The notes under the pieces: generated by a model
The model's input: the letters and a program-made list of their open reading frames with translations, nothing else
What the model was told of the DNA's origin: nothing
Database searches by the model: none
Part shown: positions 63,103 to 64,000 of the stretch, piece by piece
How the letters are laid out: every line of letters begins with the position of its first letter
How positions within the stretch are numbered: position 1 is the first letter of the stretch
NCBI GenBank assembly: GCA_039815465.1
Contig: JBCBZG010000020.1
Span: forward strand, 22,152 to 86,151
Direction: 5' to 3'
DNA: 64,000 bases
Origin: Shimia_B sp039815465
Lineage (GTDB): Bacteria > Pseudomonadota > Alphaproteobacteria > Rhodobacterales > Rhodobacteraceae
Position numbers and translations under genes: made by a program

Positions 63103-64000
63103 CTAGCCCTTTGAGAAGTCCGGATAGGCTTCCATCCCGAGTTCGGCTTTGTCGAGCCCGATGAGCTCAGCCTCTTCGGAGACGCGGATGCCGACGATCA
63201 TCTTGAGGATGACCCAGACGATCAGGGACAGGATGAAGGTTGCGCCACAGATCGCGATGACCCCGAGGAGCTGCGTGCCGATGGACGCCTCACCGTAGAA
63301 GATCACGGCGACGGTGCCCCAGATGCCGGCAAAGCCGTGGACTGGGATCGCGCCGACAACATCGTCGATCTTGATCTTGTCGAGGAATGGCACCGTGAAC
63401 ACCACGATCACGCCACCCACGGCACCGATCCAGAGCGCACCGAAAAGCGTCGGAGCGAGCGGTTCAGCCGTGATGGACACGAGGCCCGCGAGAGCGCCGT
63501 TGAGCACCATCGTAAGGTCCGCTTTGCCGTAGAGCACCTGGGTCAGGATCAGGGCTGCGACTGCGCCAGAGGCTGCTGCCATGTTGGTGTTGGAGAAGAT
63601 CCGCGACACGTCAGCGATATCACCGGCAGAGCCCATTGCAAGCTGCGAGCCGCCGTTGAAGCCGAACCAGCCGAGCCAAAGGATGAACATGCCGAGCGTT
63701 GCCAGGGCCAGGTTCGAGCCGGGCATTGGGTTCACTTTGCCGTCCTTGTATTTGCCCAGACGCGGGCCAAGCACGATGGCACCGGCCAGCGCTGCGGAGG
63801 CACCACATGCGTGCACAACGGTCGAGCCTGCGAAGTCGGAGAAGCCTGCCTCAGACAGCCAGCCGCCGCCCCACTGCCAGGATGCCGTCAGCGGGTAGAT
63901 GAACCCGGTCAGGATCGCGGAGAAGATCAGGAAAGGCCACAGTTTGATGCGCTCTGCCAGTGCACCGGACACGATGGACGCGGTGGCGGCACAGAACATC
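63103..64000 (-). CDS. amtB: Ammonium transporter, 3' part
   Basis: About the last 299 residues are seen; the gene runs off the window. 'FCAATASIVSGALAERIKLWPFLIFS', 'VVHACGASAALAGAIVLGPRLGKY', 'LWLGWFGFNGGS' and 'IPVHGFAGIWG' (with the pore histidines) are Amt signatures. Eight or so membrane segments are in this part. The glnK gene, often adjacent, would lie outside the window. Confidence 0.95.
   Translation of the reverse strand, partial: MFCAATASIVSGALAERIKLWPFLIFSAILTGFIYPLTASWQWGGGWLSEAGFSDFAGSTVVHACGASAALAGAIVLGPRLGKYKDGKVNPMPGSNLALATLGMFILWLGWFGFNGGSQLAMGSAGDIADVSRIFSNTNMAAASGAVAALILTQVLYGKADLTMVLNGALAGLVSITAEPLAPTLFGALWIGAVGGVIVVFTVPFLDKIKIDDVVGAIPVHGFAGIWGTVAVIFYGEASIGTQLLGVIAICGATFILSLIVWVILKMIVGIRVSEEAELIGLDKAELGMEAYPDFSKG

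Overview
The window is GC-rich, tightly packed chromosomal DNA from an alphaproteobacterium, most likely a marine Rhodobacteraceae (Roseobacter-group) member. Supporting this are the gene order (murU-addB-addA-trxA, hslVU, secB-dnaQ-coaE-aroE, rho-mnmE-mnmG-rsmG-parA-parB, hemW-rdgB-rph, hrcA-grpE), the many GTG starts with ATGA/GTGA overlaps, a VPLPA-CTERM-type surface protein, and the mnmG-to-parB cluster that lies next to the chromosome origin in this class. I saw no rRNA, tRNA, insertion sequence, prophage, CRISPR array or antiphage operon. The species assignment is inference from gene content.

Layout. 0-13.5 kb: recombinational repair (addB, addA), thioredoxin, a capsule-type sugar protein, the HslUV protease, an MFS carrier, Smr, Tim44-like, FxsA and SecB. 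13.5-15.6 kb: dnaQ, coaE, aroE on the minus strand. 15.6-16.2 kb: a 579-bp AT-richer gap with several DnaA-box-like words, my candidate for the chromosome origin. 16.2-23 kb: rho, mnmE, mnmG, rsmG, parA, parB, with two perfect 16-bp parS palindromes, one spanning the mnmG start codon and one inside the rsmG coding start. 23-33.7 kb: hemW-rdgB-rph (minus), hrcA-grpE (plus), mutS, malic enzyme, ribokinase-like kinase, msrA. 33.8-37.4 kb is the least ordinary part: a class IV aminotransferase paired with a P-loop sulfotransferase-like protein, a rhamnosyltransferase-like protein, a VPLPA-CTERM protein and a 45-residue basic protein with its own palindromic leader and terminator. 37.5-51.6 kb: argG, two paralogous membrane proteins, ilvA, a pseudo-receiver/PP2C phosphatase, Nudix enzymes, Hsp33, a CCA-adding enzyme, LysE exporter, a two-gene ABC exporter and a NavAb-like sodium channel. 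51.9-55.5 kb: two L,D-transpeptidase-fold proteins flanking a CAP-domain lipoprotein, a 63-residue membrane peptide and hemH. 55.6-64 kb: comF, gpmI-envC-ctpA, rppH, a methyltransferase and the 3' part of an ammonium transporter.

The most interesting non-coding feature is a set of dispersed palindromic elements between 51 and 63 kb. Three composites (about 56.4, 60.8 and 62.8 kb) each have two inward-facing arms sharing a GC-rich module, GGTGGCGCGCTGCGCGCG. Another long-hairpin family occurs twice (51.7 and 60.9 kb), the second copy nested inside a composite. A different tandem hairpin pair separates hslV from hslU. No defence or mobile system was found; the best leads are the parS sites at translation starts, the candidate origin, the composite elements, and the aminotransferase/sulfotransferase pair.
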